This document shows positions 53,567-64,000 of a stretch of 64,000 nt of DNA, piece after piece. Numbering within the stretch: position 1 is the stretch's first letter; the number at the start of each line of letters is the position of its first letter. The DNA is taken from assembly GCA_021292105.1 (NCBI GenBank), contig CM037870.1, positions 21,902,424 through 21,966,423 on the forward strand, read 5' to 3'. The notes under the pieces were generated by a model that saw nothing but the letters and a program-made list of their open reading frames with translations, ran no database searches and was not told the origin of the DNA. The position numbers and the translations under genes were made by a program. Source of the DNA: Anadara kagoshimensis. Lineage: Eukaryota > Mollusca > Bivalvia > Arcoida > Arcidae.

Positions 53567-54830
53567 TATATCTGGTGAAAAGACCCTAGCAGGGTTAGCG
53601 CTGGGTTGTAAAAGTCTGTCGTCAAGGAAATCGCCAGTTGTAAAATTTTGTTGCCAATTTCATTACTGTGTCGCCAAAAAGGGTAAATCTTGTGATTTTC
53701 ACGTCACATGCGTTTTTAATGTTGTGTATTTAAAGGCAGTTGTGTATAAAGTACATTTGTACCGCGCCGACCTGGTAAACTAAAAAAATCATACCTCGAT
53801 TGCTTTTTAAAATTTCTTTGAAAGTTAAAGTAGATTTAAATTAAAGTTTTCGGTTGAGAAAAATCGTACATTGGAAGGCCTTCTCGGCATAGGAAGTGAC
53901 GTTTTCAATGAATTTTATTGAATAAGAAAACTCGTAGAACCCCTCTCAGGCCTCTGATTTGGCGTCGCCGCGTGTTACAATGAATGAACACGTATGGGAG
54001 GGTTTGCGCTGGGCATCGTTAACTGCGATTTTTTTCTTTAACTTGCGACAAAACACGGCGCTTTGCGATTTTTCTGGCCACAAGTTTTCAAAGTTCACCG
54101 GTATCTTGGTCACCAGTAATTAACAGGTGATAACACATTGAAGCCAGTGACGGATTGGCGAGTGTCACTGAATAAACACAGTAATTAACGACTGAGTTGA
54201 TTAAGATCGTTGTCTTAGGTGCGAATGTAAGACCTTCTAATGATGGGCAGGTAGATCCAAGTAATATTGGAGCGTGTCGACACTGCCTGAGGATATACCC
54301 AGGTGCCCTCCCGATGTCGTCAGACAGTATAAACACCGATGGACTCGTAATTATTGTAAAATCCAAAATAAAATATAATAAAAGTTACCCTTTGTGATGT
54401 TTATTTAATATTTTTCTAAAAAGTTTATTGATTAATAATCGTGATTCAATGCGCAATACACATCATAGGAGGCCAATCTTTTTGTATTTTAATTACGCGA
54501 CTTATATCGGTTATTCCTATATGTTTGAGGTTCATGATCATAACGATACATCACTAGTAGTAAAAGACGGACATTTTTATATGAAGCATGTATGTTAACT
54601 CTGTGTATAGTGTGTTGAAATAGATCGACGCTGTATATATAGTCCGATTTAAAAGACCCCCTTTATTGAAAAAAAACGTACTTTTCAACACGTTGAGGTA
54701 CATATTAGTTTAGGTGTATTATACGGAATAAATCTCATATTGTTATTTCCAGCATCTAAAAGATTCAGATCTTCATTGCTCTATAGATTATTTAGGTGTT
54801 TTTGATGCAAAAGAAATAAAGTCGACTCTC
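53567..54830. other. No gene recognised
   Basis: Two overlapping open frames on opposite strands at 54088-54397 have no family motif; neither is supported. No repeat stands out. Confidence 0.45.
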
Positions 54831-55060
54831 GTTAATTCGAAATCGGTTGAATCGAAATTTCGCTTAAATCGAAATGATACAAATGGTCCCGTCAGATCGC
54901 TATGTATTTCTATGTAAATTTGTTAGTTAATTCGATATGCTGAATTTGAAGCGAATTTTCAGTCCAAATTACGAAATATTACGAAAATTCCCATGTTTAA
55001 ATCGAAGTGAACTTTCAGTCCAAATTACGATAATTCCAATGTTTAAATCGAATAAAAAAG
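54831..55060. mobile_element. Possible pogo-type transposon end
   Basis: The sequence GTCGACTCTCGTTAATTCGA then repeats of TTAAATCGAA and TTTCAGTCCAAATTACGA resembles the AT-rich terminal repeats of pogo/Tigger-like elements (CAGT-GA--CTCG-TAATTCGAA). No opposite end or transposase was found, so this is a weak call. Confidence 0.35.
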
Positions 55061-55683
55061 ACACAAAAATATTTTATCTTAAACTTGAACAATACCTGAA
55101 ATAATTGTCCATCTCTTATTTGAAAAGTGTTAATAGTAACAGAGTGGCGGCTTACTCGGAAGATTCATTTCCGACTAAAACTACAAATTTTTGTACTCGA
55201 AATACCGGTCATTAGGAAAGTGTCAGTCAGTAAAAGGAGACATTTCATTGATATAAACTTAAAAAAGTGGGCAGTCTTCTACTTCCACAGTCTGTGATTA
55301 ACAGAAAAACCCCAAGCCATTTGATCTATCAAGGCAAATTGTATACACCATTCATCTCATTGTGTAAGGTTTTAAGTACAGGCGTGTGACGTGACAAGCT
55401 GTGGTTTTAAAAATCGCCAAGTTTTTAACGGTCACTAATCGGATTAACTCAGGTGAAAGCATTGACTTGGTATAATTAAGGTGTCGCAACCAGCTTATGT
55501 CCATTCAGAATTGGTTTCCCCGGGTATTTAACTACGTATTTATTTACACCCACCCACCCACCTTCAAGATAACGAAAATGAACGCGTCTTGATTATCTAC
55601 ACAGACAACAGATTATTGGTAGCAAATTTCATCTAAATCCATCAAGCCGTTCCCGAGATATGCGTCAGCATATGGTCTTGAGA

Positions 55684-55685
<2 letters not shown>
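55061..55685. other. No gene recognised
   Basis: Single-copy-looking spacer with no supported feature. Confidence 0.4.
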
Positions 55686-55721
<36 letters not shown>

Positions 55722-55835
55722 TAAAAATAATAATAAGAAGAAGAAACAGAACGAAAACAATATGATTCCCCACCTTCGGTGGTGGGGAATCATAATAATA
55801 ATAATAATAATAATAATGACAATACAGTGGTACAA
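55686..55835. repeat. AAT microsatellites around a perfect 34-bp palindrome
   Basis: (AAT)n runs at 55686-55735 and 55793-55815 flank TATGATTCCCCACC-TTCGGT-GGTGGGGAATCATA (55762-55795), a perfect stem of 14 bp. The second microsatellite is the tail of the LINE on the minus strand. Confidence 0.75.
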
Positions 55836-56540
55836 TAATAATACCGAATGATTAATACGCAAGTAGAAAAATAGAATAGGACTGTAGAAATATACGGAGA
55901 GATGTCCAAGAGATAAATTAAATGAGACATCATATAACAGCTCTTAACTTGAATGCATGAGACAAATATTTCCCTAAATTTGACAGTTGTTTGACGTTGT
56001 TAACACGTAATAATTCTATAAGTTTAAACATGGAAGGCCTACGCCAGTAGTATGGTTTGATAAACTTATTTCTAAGACATAAATATTTTTGACATATTAA
56101 TACAAAGTGAAATTCATCTTCAACTTCATCAATACAAAAAGGACAGCATCTGTTACTTCTTGATACATTATTATAACGACCTGTTTCAATTGCTAAGCAG
56201 TGCGAAGACAACCTGATTTCGCTGATATATTTTTTAAAACGAGTAATAATTGGTTTGGTTAAGTAGTACTGTAGAGTAAAATGATCAATTAAATGTTTAT
56301 ATATAATGCATTTGGGCGAATTATTTATTTCAGCTAGGAGCGACTGCTTACAACAGTCTTGTAAACGTTGTCTGATGACAGACATATACATATCTGCACT
56401 AATGTTGTGTTGATTAAACCATAAAAAACTTAAACCTAAAGAGTCTAGCTCATGTTTGATAACATTTGTAAAAATTGACTTATTGTTTGGGTATTTGCCA
56501 CAAAATTGTAATAAATAAATATAAGCAGATTTCAAAATAC
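55836..56540 (-). pseudogene. LINE ORF2 C-terminal fragment
   Basis: A 201-residue open frame on the minus strand (56535 to 55930) reads ISEIRLSSHCLAIETGRYNN, then CCPFCIDEVEDEFHFVLICQ and a YYWRRPSMFKLIELLRVNNV stretch. The IETGRY segment and the CCPFC-x-EDE-HF-x-C zinc ribbon are the C-terminus of ORF2-like proteins of CR1/Jockey-like LINEs, matching in style the ribbon at 48290. Only this C-terminal part remains, 5' truncated as is usual for LINEs, with its 3' UTR and ATT tail down to about 55790. Confidence 0.7.
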
Positions 56541-57352
56541 AATTATTTGTAAAATAAATTTAAATAAATCGTTTTAACTCAAAAGGTTTAAGATAAAAAT
56601 GTCTAACTAAGATTTACCTGGTGAGGTGAGCAAAGGGCTAATTGAAGTTCATTGATCCTAAAATTTAAATTGTTAAATTAAAATGGTGCAACTCATTGGA
56701 GCTTGACCGGGCCTTTGTTGGAACCTTGTGGGCGTGGCCGGCGATCCGTCAATTGAATGGACGGTGATAACACTTTGATGCATCACATGTGTCGAGTATC
56801 CCCAATCAGTGACAATCCGAAAGTTCACATGCTCATGACACTTGTAAAAGGCAAACAGTGTAATTGAATAATCACTTATTTGGAGTTACCAATTCAATTC
56901 ATATTTTATCTACGTCTCACATTTTAAACATATTTTAAAACATTGAATACATGTCATGAAATTAATAATTAAAAGCCACTCTATACAGAGTTATGAGAGA
57001 CGATAAGAACATATCTACATATAACATATTTACATATGTATAAAACAGTTTTATACAGTAAAACAGAATACAATTAATGATATAAAATACCCTTTTTTGT
57101 CTAAAATTAAAGCACAGGTTTTGGCACATGTATTTTCACTGCGTTTCAAATGTTTATTTTGGGAGATTATAATAACTGGCTTTGTTTTCTTGTTTATACA
57201 TGTTGTATAAACCAAATCAGGTACATTCTGTCCGATAGTCATATTTATTTTTATGTAAATCGTTAAATAACAAAGTTAGATTTACAAAGATGGCGTCGAT
57301 GTCGATGTGACTGATACTTCAAGCAAAAAACTGTCATCAAAATGTAAGAAAA
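56541..57352. other. No gene recognised
   Basis: AT-rich spacer; short open frames lack motifs. Confidence 0.4.
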
Positions 57353-57508
57353 AGAATCAATCATGAGTTTATCCATGTAGGATGGGGAAATCTCACCCTC
57401 GGAGTTGAATACTTCTGTCAGAGACTCGGCAAGCCTCGTCTCCGACTGAAATATTCAACCCCTCGGGTGACATTTCACTATCCTACATGGATACTTATGA
57501 TAGATTCT
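57353..57508. repeat. Foldback palindrome 3
   Basis: Outer arms AGAATCAATCATGAGTTTAT and ATACTTATGATAGATTCT, and inner arms built on ATCCATGTAGGATGGGGAAA, are near-perfect inverse complements. The centre is GACTCGGCAAGCCTCGTC. The ends and loop match foldback 1 (AGAATCAATCA, CTCGGCAAGCCTCGT) but the arms do not. It abuts the start of the 40-bp minisatellite. Confidence 0.9.
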
Positions 57509-57511
57509 ATT

Positions 57512-60500
57512 AGGTAAGTATACAATGTTATCACGAAAGTGTAGGGGATTATGGAATGTTATCGCGAAAGTGTAGAAGGTGTAGGGAAGTATAACATAAT
57601 AACATTGGAGTGCAGAAGTTGTAGGGAAGTATAGAAAGCTATCACGGAAGTGTAGAAGTTGTATGGAAGTATAGAATTTTATCATGGGAGTGTAATAGGT
57701 GTAGGGAAGTATAAAATGTTATCATGGGAATGTAAAAGGTATAAGGAAGTATAGAATGTTACATAACGGGAGTGTAGAAGTTGTAGGGATGTATAGAATG
57801 TTATAACGGTGGTGCAGAAGTTGTAGGGATGTATAGAATGTTATAACGGTGATGCAGAAGTTGTAGGGATGTATAGAATGTTATAACGGTGGTGCAGAAG
57901 TTGTAGGTATGTATATAATGTTATAACGGTGGTGCAGAAGTTGTGGGGAAGTATTAATTGTTATAACGGGAGTGTAAAAAGTCTAGGGAAGTATAGAATG
58001 TTATCACGGGGTGTAGAAGATGTAGGGAAATATGAAATTTATCAAGGGAGTGCAGAATGTGTAGGGAAGTATAGAATGTTATGACGGGAGTGTAGAAGGT
58101 GTAAAAATATATAGAATGTCATTATATAAGTGTAAAATGGGTAGGAAATTAAAGAATTTCAATCATAAAGTGTAGGAGGTGTAAGAATGTATAGAATGTC
58201 ATCACGGACGTGTAGCAGTTGAAGAGAAGTATTGCATTTATCACCGAATTGTAGAAGTATAGAATGTTATCACGGGAATGTAGAAGATATAGATGTGATC
58301 ACAAAAGATAAAAGTTGTAGGGAAGTATAGAATGTTATCACGGGAGTGTAGAAAGTGTAGGATGTAAAGAATGTTATGACGAGAGTGTAGGATGTGTTGT
58401 GAAGTATAGAATGTTATGACGGGTGTGTAAAAGGTGAAAGGGAGTATAGAATGTTATCTGAAGTGTAGAAGTTGTAGAGGTGTTTACAACGTTATCACGT
58501 GAAAATAAAAGTAAAGGGATGTAAAGAATGTTATCAGGGAGTGTAGAATGTGTAGAGAAGTATAGAATGTTATTACGGGAGTGTAGAATGTGTAGGACAG
58601 TATAGAATGTTTTTCCGGGAGTGTAAAGGGTGTAGGGAAGTATAGAATGTTATCACGGGAATGCAGAAGGAGTAGGGAAGTATAGAAGGTTATCACGGGA
58701 GAGTAGAAGTTATAGGGGAGTATAAAATTGGAGTGTATAATTTCTAGGGGTGTATAGAATGTTACCATGGAAGTGTAGAAGTTGAAGAGAGTATAGAATG
58801 TTTTCACGGGAGTGTAGAAGGTAGAGGGGAGTATAGAGTGTTTTCACGTGAGTGTATAAGTTATTGGAAAGTATAGAATGTTATCACAGGATTGTATGAG
58901 GTACAGGAAAGTATACAATGTTAGCCTGGGAATTTAGAAGGTTTAAGGAAGTATAAAATTTTAACAGTGTAGAAGTGTTAGGGAATTATAAAATGTTATC
59001 AAGGGAGTGTAGAAGGTATAGGGAAATAAAGAAATCTCTTGACTATAGAAGACATAGGAAAGTATAGATCGTTATCAAGGGAGTGTAAATCTGAAGAGAA
59101 ATATAGAATGTTATCATGGAAGTGTAAAAGTTATAGAGAAGAATGGACTGTAATCACGGGAATGTAGAACGTGTATAGAAGTATAGAAAAGTTGTAGGGA
59201 AGATTAGAATGTTACCACGGGAGTGTAGAAGGTATAGAGAAGTATAGAATGTTATCACGGGAGTGCAGAAGGTGTAAAGTAGTATAGAATGTTATCACGC
59301 AGGATTGTAGAATGTGTAGGGAAGTATAGAATGTTATCGCAGATATGTAGACGTTATTAGCCGTTATAGGGGAGTATAGAATGTTATCACGGGAATATAA
59401 AAGGTGTAGAGAAGTACAGAATGTTATCACGGGAGTGCACAAGGTAAAGGAATGTATAGAATGTTATCACGGGAGTGTAGAAGGTAAAGGGAAGTATAGA
59501 ATGTTATCATGGGAGTGAAGAAGGTTTAGGGAAGTATATAATTTTATCAAGGGAGTGTAGAAGATGTACGAAAGTATAGAATTTTATCATGGGATTGTAG
59601 AAGGCGAAATGATATTACGGGAATGTAGAATATAAAGGGAGGTGTAGAATGTTATCACAAGAGTATAGAAGTTGAAGGGAGTATAGAATGTTATAACGAG
59701 AGTGTAGAAGTTGTATGGGAATATTGAATGTTATCACGGGAGTGTAGACGGTGTAGGGAAAAAGAATGTTATCACGGGGGTGTAGAATAAGTAACATATG
59801 TGGCGAAATAAAGAATCTTATCACAGGAGTATAACAGATGAAAGGTTGTATAGGATGTTATAACGGGATCGTAGAAGATGAAGGAAAGAATGGAATGTTA
59901 TCACGGATTTGTAGACGGTGTAGGGATGTACAGAATGTTATCACGGGAGTGTAGAATATATAAAGGGTGGTATAGAATGTTATCACAAGAGTATAGAAGT
60001 TGTAGGGTAGTATAGAATGTTATAACTGGAGTGTAGAAGTTGTATGGAAGTATTGAATGTTATCATGGGAGTGTAGACGGTGAAGGGAAAATAGAATGTT
60101 ATCACGGAAGTGTAGACTACGTAGGGAAGTATAGAATATTATGATGGGAGTGTAGAAACTGATCGAAATTATAGAATATTATAACGGGAGTGAATAAAAT
60201 GTAGGGAAGTATAGAATGTTTATCACGAGATTGTAGAAGTTGTAGTGGAGTAAAATATATTATCACGGAAGTGTAGAAGATATAGGGAAGTATAGAATGT
60301 TATCACGGTAGTGTAAATTGTGTTGGGAAGTATAGAATGTTATCACGGAATGTAGACTGTGAAGGGAAGTATAGAATGTTATCACGGGAGTGTAGAAGGT
60401 AAAGGAATTCGAAGTATAGAATGTTATCACGGTAGTGTAGAATGTGTTGGGAAGTATAAAATGTTATCACGTGAGTGTAGAATGTGTAGGGAAGTATAGA

Positions 60501-63500
60501 ATGTTATCACGGAATGTAGACTGTGAAGGGAAGTATAGAATGTTATCACGGTAGTTTGAAAGGTGAATAGAATGTTATCATAGAAGTGTAGAAGTTGATG
60601 GGGAGTATATAATGCTTTCACGGGAGTGTAGAAGGTAGAGGGGAGTATAGAGTGTTTTCACGTGAGTGTATAAGTTGTTGGAAAGTATAGAATGTTATCA
60701 CAGGATTGTATGAGGTACAGGAAAGTATACAATGTTAGCCTAGGAATTAAGAAGGTTTAAGGAAGTATAAAATTTTAACACGGGAGTGTAGAAGTTGTAG
60801 GGAATTATAAAATGTTATCAAGGGAGTGTAGAAGGTATACGGAAATAAGAAATCTTTTGACTATAGAAGACATAGAAAGTATAGATTGTTATCAAGGGAG
60901 TGTAAAATCTAAAGGGAAGTATAGATGTTATCATGGAAGTGTAAGAGTTATAGAGAAGAATGGACTGTAATCACGGGAATGTAGAACGTGAAGAGAAGTA
61001 TAGAAAAGTTGTAGGGAAGATTAGAATGTTACCACGGGAGTGTAGAAGGTATAGGGAAATATAGAATGCTCTCACGGGAGTGCAGAAGGTGTAAAGTAGT
61101 ATAGAATGTTATCACGCAGGATTGTAGAATGTGTAGGGAAGTATAGAATGTTATCGCAGATATGTAGACGTTATTAGCCGTTATAACTTGTCTAGTAGTT
61201 TAAAGGTGTTAGAAAGTATAGAATGTTGTTATCTTGGGAGTGAAGAAAGTCTAGGAAAATATAGAATTGATAACGCGAGTGTAGAAGGTGTGGGAAAGTA
61301 TAAAATGTTATCAAGGGAGTGTGGAAAATGTAGGGAAGAAAATAATTTTATCATAGGAGTGTAGAATGTGTAGGAAAGTATAGAATGTTATCACGAAAGT
61401 GTTAAAGTTGAAGGGAAGTATAAAATGCAATCTCGGGAGTGTAGAATGAGTACGGATGTATGTAATGTTTTCGCGCGATGTAAAAGATATAGTGAAGTAT
61501 AGAAAGTATCATGTTATTGTAGAAAGTGTAGAGAAGTATAGAAAGTTATCACGGGAGTGTAGAAGGTGTAAGGTAGTATAGAAAGTTATAACGGGAGTGT
61601 AGAATGTATAGGGAAGTACAGAATGTCATCATGAGAGTGTATAAGGTGTAAGGTAGTATAGAATGTTATAACGGGAGTGTAGAATGTATAGGGAAGTACA
61701 GAATGTCATCATGAGAGTGTATAAGGTGTAAGGTAGTATAGAATGTTATTACGGGAGTGTCGAATGTGTAGGGGAGTATAGAATATTATCACGGGAATGT
61801 AGAAGGTATAGGGAACTATAAATGTAATCACGTGGGTGTAGAAGGTGTAGGGAAGTATGGAATTTTATCATAGGTGTGTAGAATGTGTAGGGAAGTATAG
61901 AATGTTATCACGGGAGTGCAGAAGATATAGGGAAGTAAAGAATGTTCTCACGTGGGTGTACAAGGTGTAGGAAAGTTAACGATATCATTATGGGATTCTA
62001 GGAGTTATAGGGAAGTATAGAATTTGATCACGGGAGTGTAGAAGATGTACGGAAGTATAAAATGTTATGACATGCGTGTGGAAGGCGAAATGATATCACG
62101 GGAATGTAGAATATAAAGGGAGGTGTAGAAGTTTATCACAAGAGTTTAGAAGTTGTAAGGGAATATAGAATGTTATAACGGGATTGTAGAAGTTGTATGG
62201 GAGTATAGAATGTTATCGCGGTAGTGTAGAGGGTGTAGGGAAGTATGGAATTTTATCACGTCAGTGTAGAAGTTGTAGGTATGTATAGAATGTTATCACG
62301 GGAGTTTAGAAGTTGTAGGGAAGTATAAAATGTTATTATTGGAGTGTAGAGGGTGTAGGGAAGTATAGAACGTTATGACATTAGTGTCAAAGTTGTAGGG
62401 AAGTATAGAATGTTATCACGGGAGTGTAGAAGGTGTAAAAAATTATAGAATCTTATCATGGACGCGTAGTAAAAGTTGTATGGAAGTATAGAATTGTATC
62501 ACGAAAGTATAGAATTTGTAGGGAAGTATAGAATGTTTTCATGGAATGTAGACTGTGAAGGGAAGTATAGAATATTATCATGGGAGTGTAGAATGTGTAA
62601 GAAAGTATAGAATGTTATCACGAGAGTGAAGAAAGTCTAGGGAAGTATAGAATTGATAATGCGAGTGTAGAAGTTTTGGGAAAGAATAAAATGATGTTAT
62701 CAAGGTAGTGTGAAAGATATGAAAATATGAGAATGTTATCACGGAAGTGTGAAAGTTGTAGGGAAGTATAAAATGCAATCACTGGAGTCTAGAAGGTTTA
62801 GGGAAGTATAGAATGTTATCACGGAAGTGTAGAAAGTATAGGGATGTATAGAATGTTACCACGGGAGTGTAGAAGGTATAGAGAAGTATAGAATGTTATC
62901 ACGGGAGTGCAGAAGGTGTAAAGTAGTATAGAATGTTATCACGCAGGATTGTAGAATGTGTAGGGAAGTATAGAATGTTATCGCAGATATGTAGACGTTA
63001 TTAGCCGTTATAGGGGAGTATAGAATGTTATCACGGGAATATAAAAGGTGTAGAGAAGTACAGAATGTTATCACGGGAGTGCACAAGGTAAAGGAATGTA
63101 TAGAATGTTATCACGGGAGTGTAGAAGGTAAAGGGAAGTATAGAATGTTATCATGGGAGTGAAGAAGGTTTAGGGAAGTATATAATTTTATCAAGGGAGT
63201 GTAGAAGATGTACGAAAGTATAGAATTTTATCATGGGATTGTAGAAGGCGAAATGATATTACGGGAATGTAGAATATAAAGGGATGTAGAATGTTATCAC
63301 AAGAGTATAGAAGTTGAAGGGAGTATAGAATGTTATAACGAGAGTGTAGAAGTTGTATGGGAATATTGAATGTTATCACGGGAGTGTAGACGGTGTAGGG
63401 AAAAAAGAATGTTATCACGGGGGTGTAGAATAAGTAACATATGTGGCGAAATAAAGAATCTTATCACAGGAGTATAACAGATGAAAGGTTGTATAGGATG

Positions 63501-64000
63501 TTATAACGGGATCGTAGAAGATGAAGGAAAGAATGGAATGTTATCACGGATTTGTAGACGGTGTAGGGATGTACAGAATGTTATCACGGGAGTGTAGAAT
63601 ATATAAAGGGTGGTATAGAATGTTATCACAAGAGTATAGAAGTTGTAGGGTAGTATAGAATGTTATAACTGGAGTGTAGAAGTTGTATGGAAGTATTGAA
63701 TGTTATCATGGGAGTGTAGACGGTGAAGGGAAAATAGAATGTTATCACGGAAGTGTAGAATACGTAGGGAAGTATAGAATATTATGATGGGAGTGTAGAA
63801 ACTGATCGAAATTATAGAATATTATAACGGGAGTGAATAAAATGTAGGGAAGTATAGAATGTTATCACGAGATTGTAGAAGTTGTAGTGGAGTAAAATAT
63901 ATTATCACGGAAGTGTAGAAGATATAGGGAAGTATAGAATGTTATCACGGTAGTGTAAATTGTGTTGGGAAGTATAGAATGTTATCACGGAATGTAGACT
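57512..64000. repeat. 40-bp minisatellite with higher-order repeats
   Basis: Over 160 diverged units of GTATAGAATGTTATCACGGG then AGTGTAGAAGGTGTAGGGAA, running off the window's right end. A stretch with GTTACCACGGG occurs at 59211, 61029 and 62855 (steps of 1818 and 1826), and 59211-60356 is repeated almost exactly at 62855-64000, a 3644-bp step. Open frames on the minus strand arise from the repeat (ITFYTSLHLLHSRDN) and are not genes. Confidence 0.95.

Noticed and set aside
54088-54397. Overlapping frames on both strands (92 and 66 codons)
   Set aside because: Neither shows a family motif, and no promoter or splice context supports one over the other.
58484-63418. Minus-strand frames with ITFYTSLHLLHSRDN repeats
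   Set aside because: These mirror the 40-bp minisatellite; stops and frame shifts follow unit-length changes, as expected for noncoding repeats.
57512-64000. CRISPR-like array
   Set aside because: Repeats are contiguous with no unique spacers, and the surrounding DNA is animal.

Overview
The window reads as a repeat-rich piece of nuclear DNA from an invertebrate animal, most likely a mollusc or other lophotrochozoan. The signs are a Polinton, mariner, Academ-like and Penelope-like elements, tRNA-derived SINEs, LINEs with (ATT)n or (TTAC)n tails, long tandem arrays and AT-rich intergenic DNA. The species cannot be told. Only one convincing host gene was seen: a small secreted Asp/Arg/Trp-rich repeat protein at about 52 kb on the minus strand. 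A possible duplicated exon relic lies at 38 and 50-51 kb.

Region by region. 1-5.6 kb: right-hand part of a Polinton with packaging ATPase, integrase with chromodomain, penton-like protein, double-jelly-roll major capsid protein, adenain-like protease and small basic proteins. It is broken (about four breaks) but looks young, and nearly every gene has a TATA-like motif just upstream. 5.9-11.8 kb: small tandem repeats, a tRNA-like relic, a GC-rich duplicated block with CRE-like sites, a mariner 3' end, an array of perfect short palindromes and a SINE. 11.8-16.6 kb: a nest in which a 3.8 kb Academ-like DNA transposon with a TAG target duplication splits a mariner; a LINE scrap and a second mariner fragment follow. 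17.3-32.6 kb: a 15 kb satellite of 47/48-bp monomers with several levels of higher-order duplication, interrupted near its end by a foldback hairpin and a Penelope-like reverse transcriptase fragment.

32.6-39.7 kb: AT-rich DNA with local duplications and no gene recognised. 39.7-48.7 kb: a LINE with an RRM/coiled-coil ORF1 and an endonuclease-RT ORF2, split by two later insertions. The first contains foldbacks and a 1.9 kb TA-flanked element that itself holds a SINE; the second is a 1.4 kb TA-flanked element. 48.9-51.5 kb: a near-perfect 134-bp palindrome and an inverted copy of the 38 kb region, carrying two Helitron-like units in tandem. 52 kb: the host gene with its TATA box. 53-57 kb: LINE 3' ends, hairpins and a possible pogo-type terminus. 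57.5-64 kb: a 40-bp minisatellite with about 1.8 and 3.6 kb higher-order repeats, running off the window.

The observation most worth following is a group of long near-perfect foldback palindromes (41.2, 43.7 and 57.4 kb, and a related one at 48.9 kb). Those at 41.2 and 57.4 kb share end motifs and a central loop but have different arm sequences, and each arm still matches its partner. All family assignments come from reading protein and terminal motifs by eye; no database search was run.
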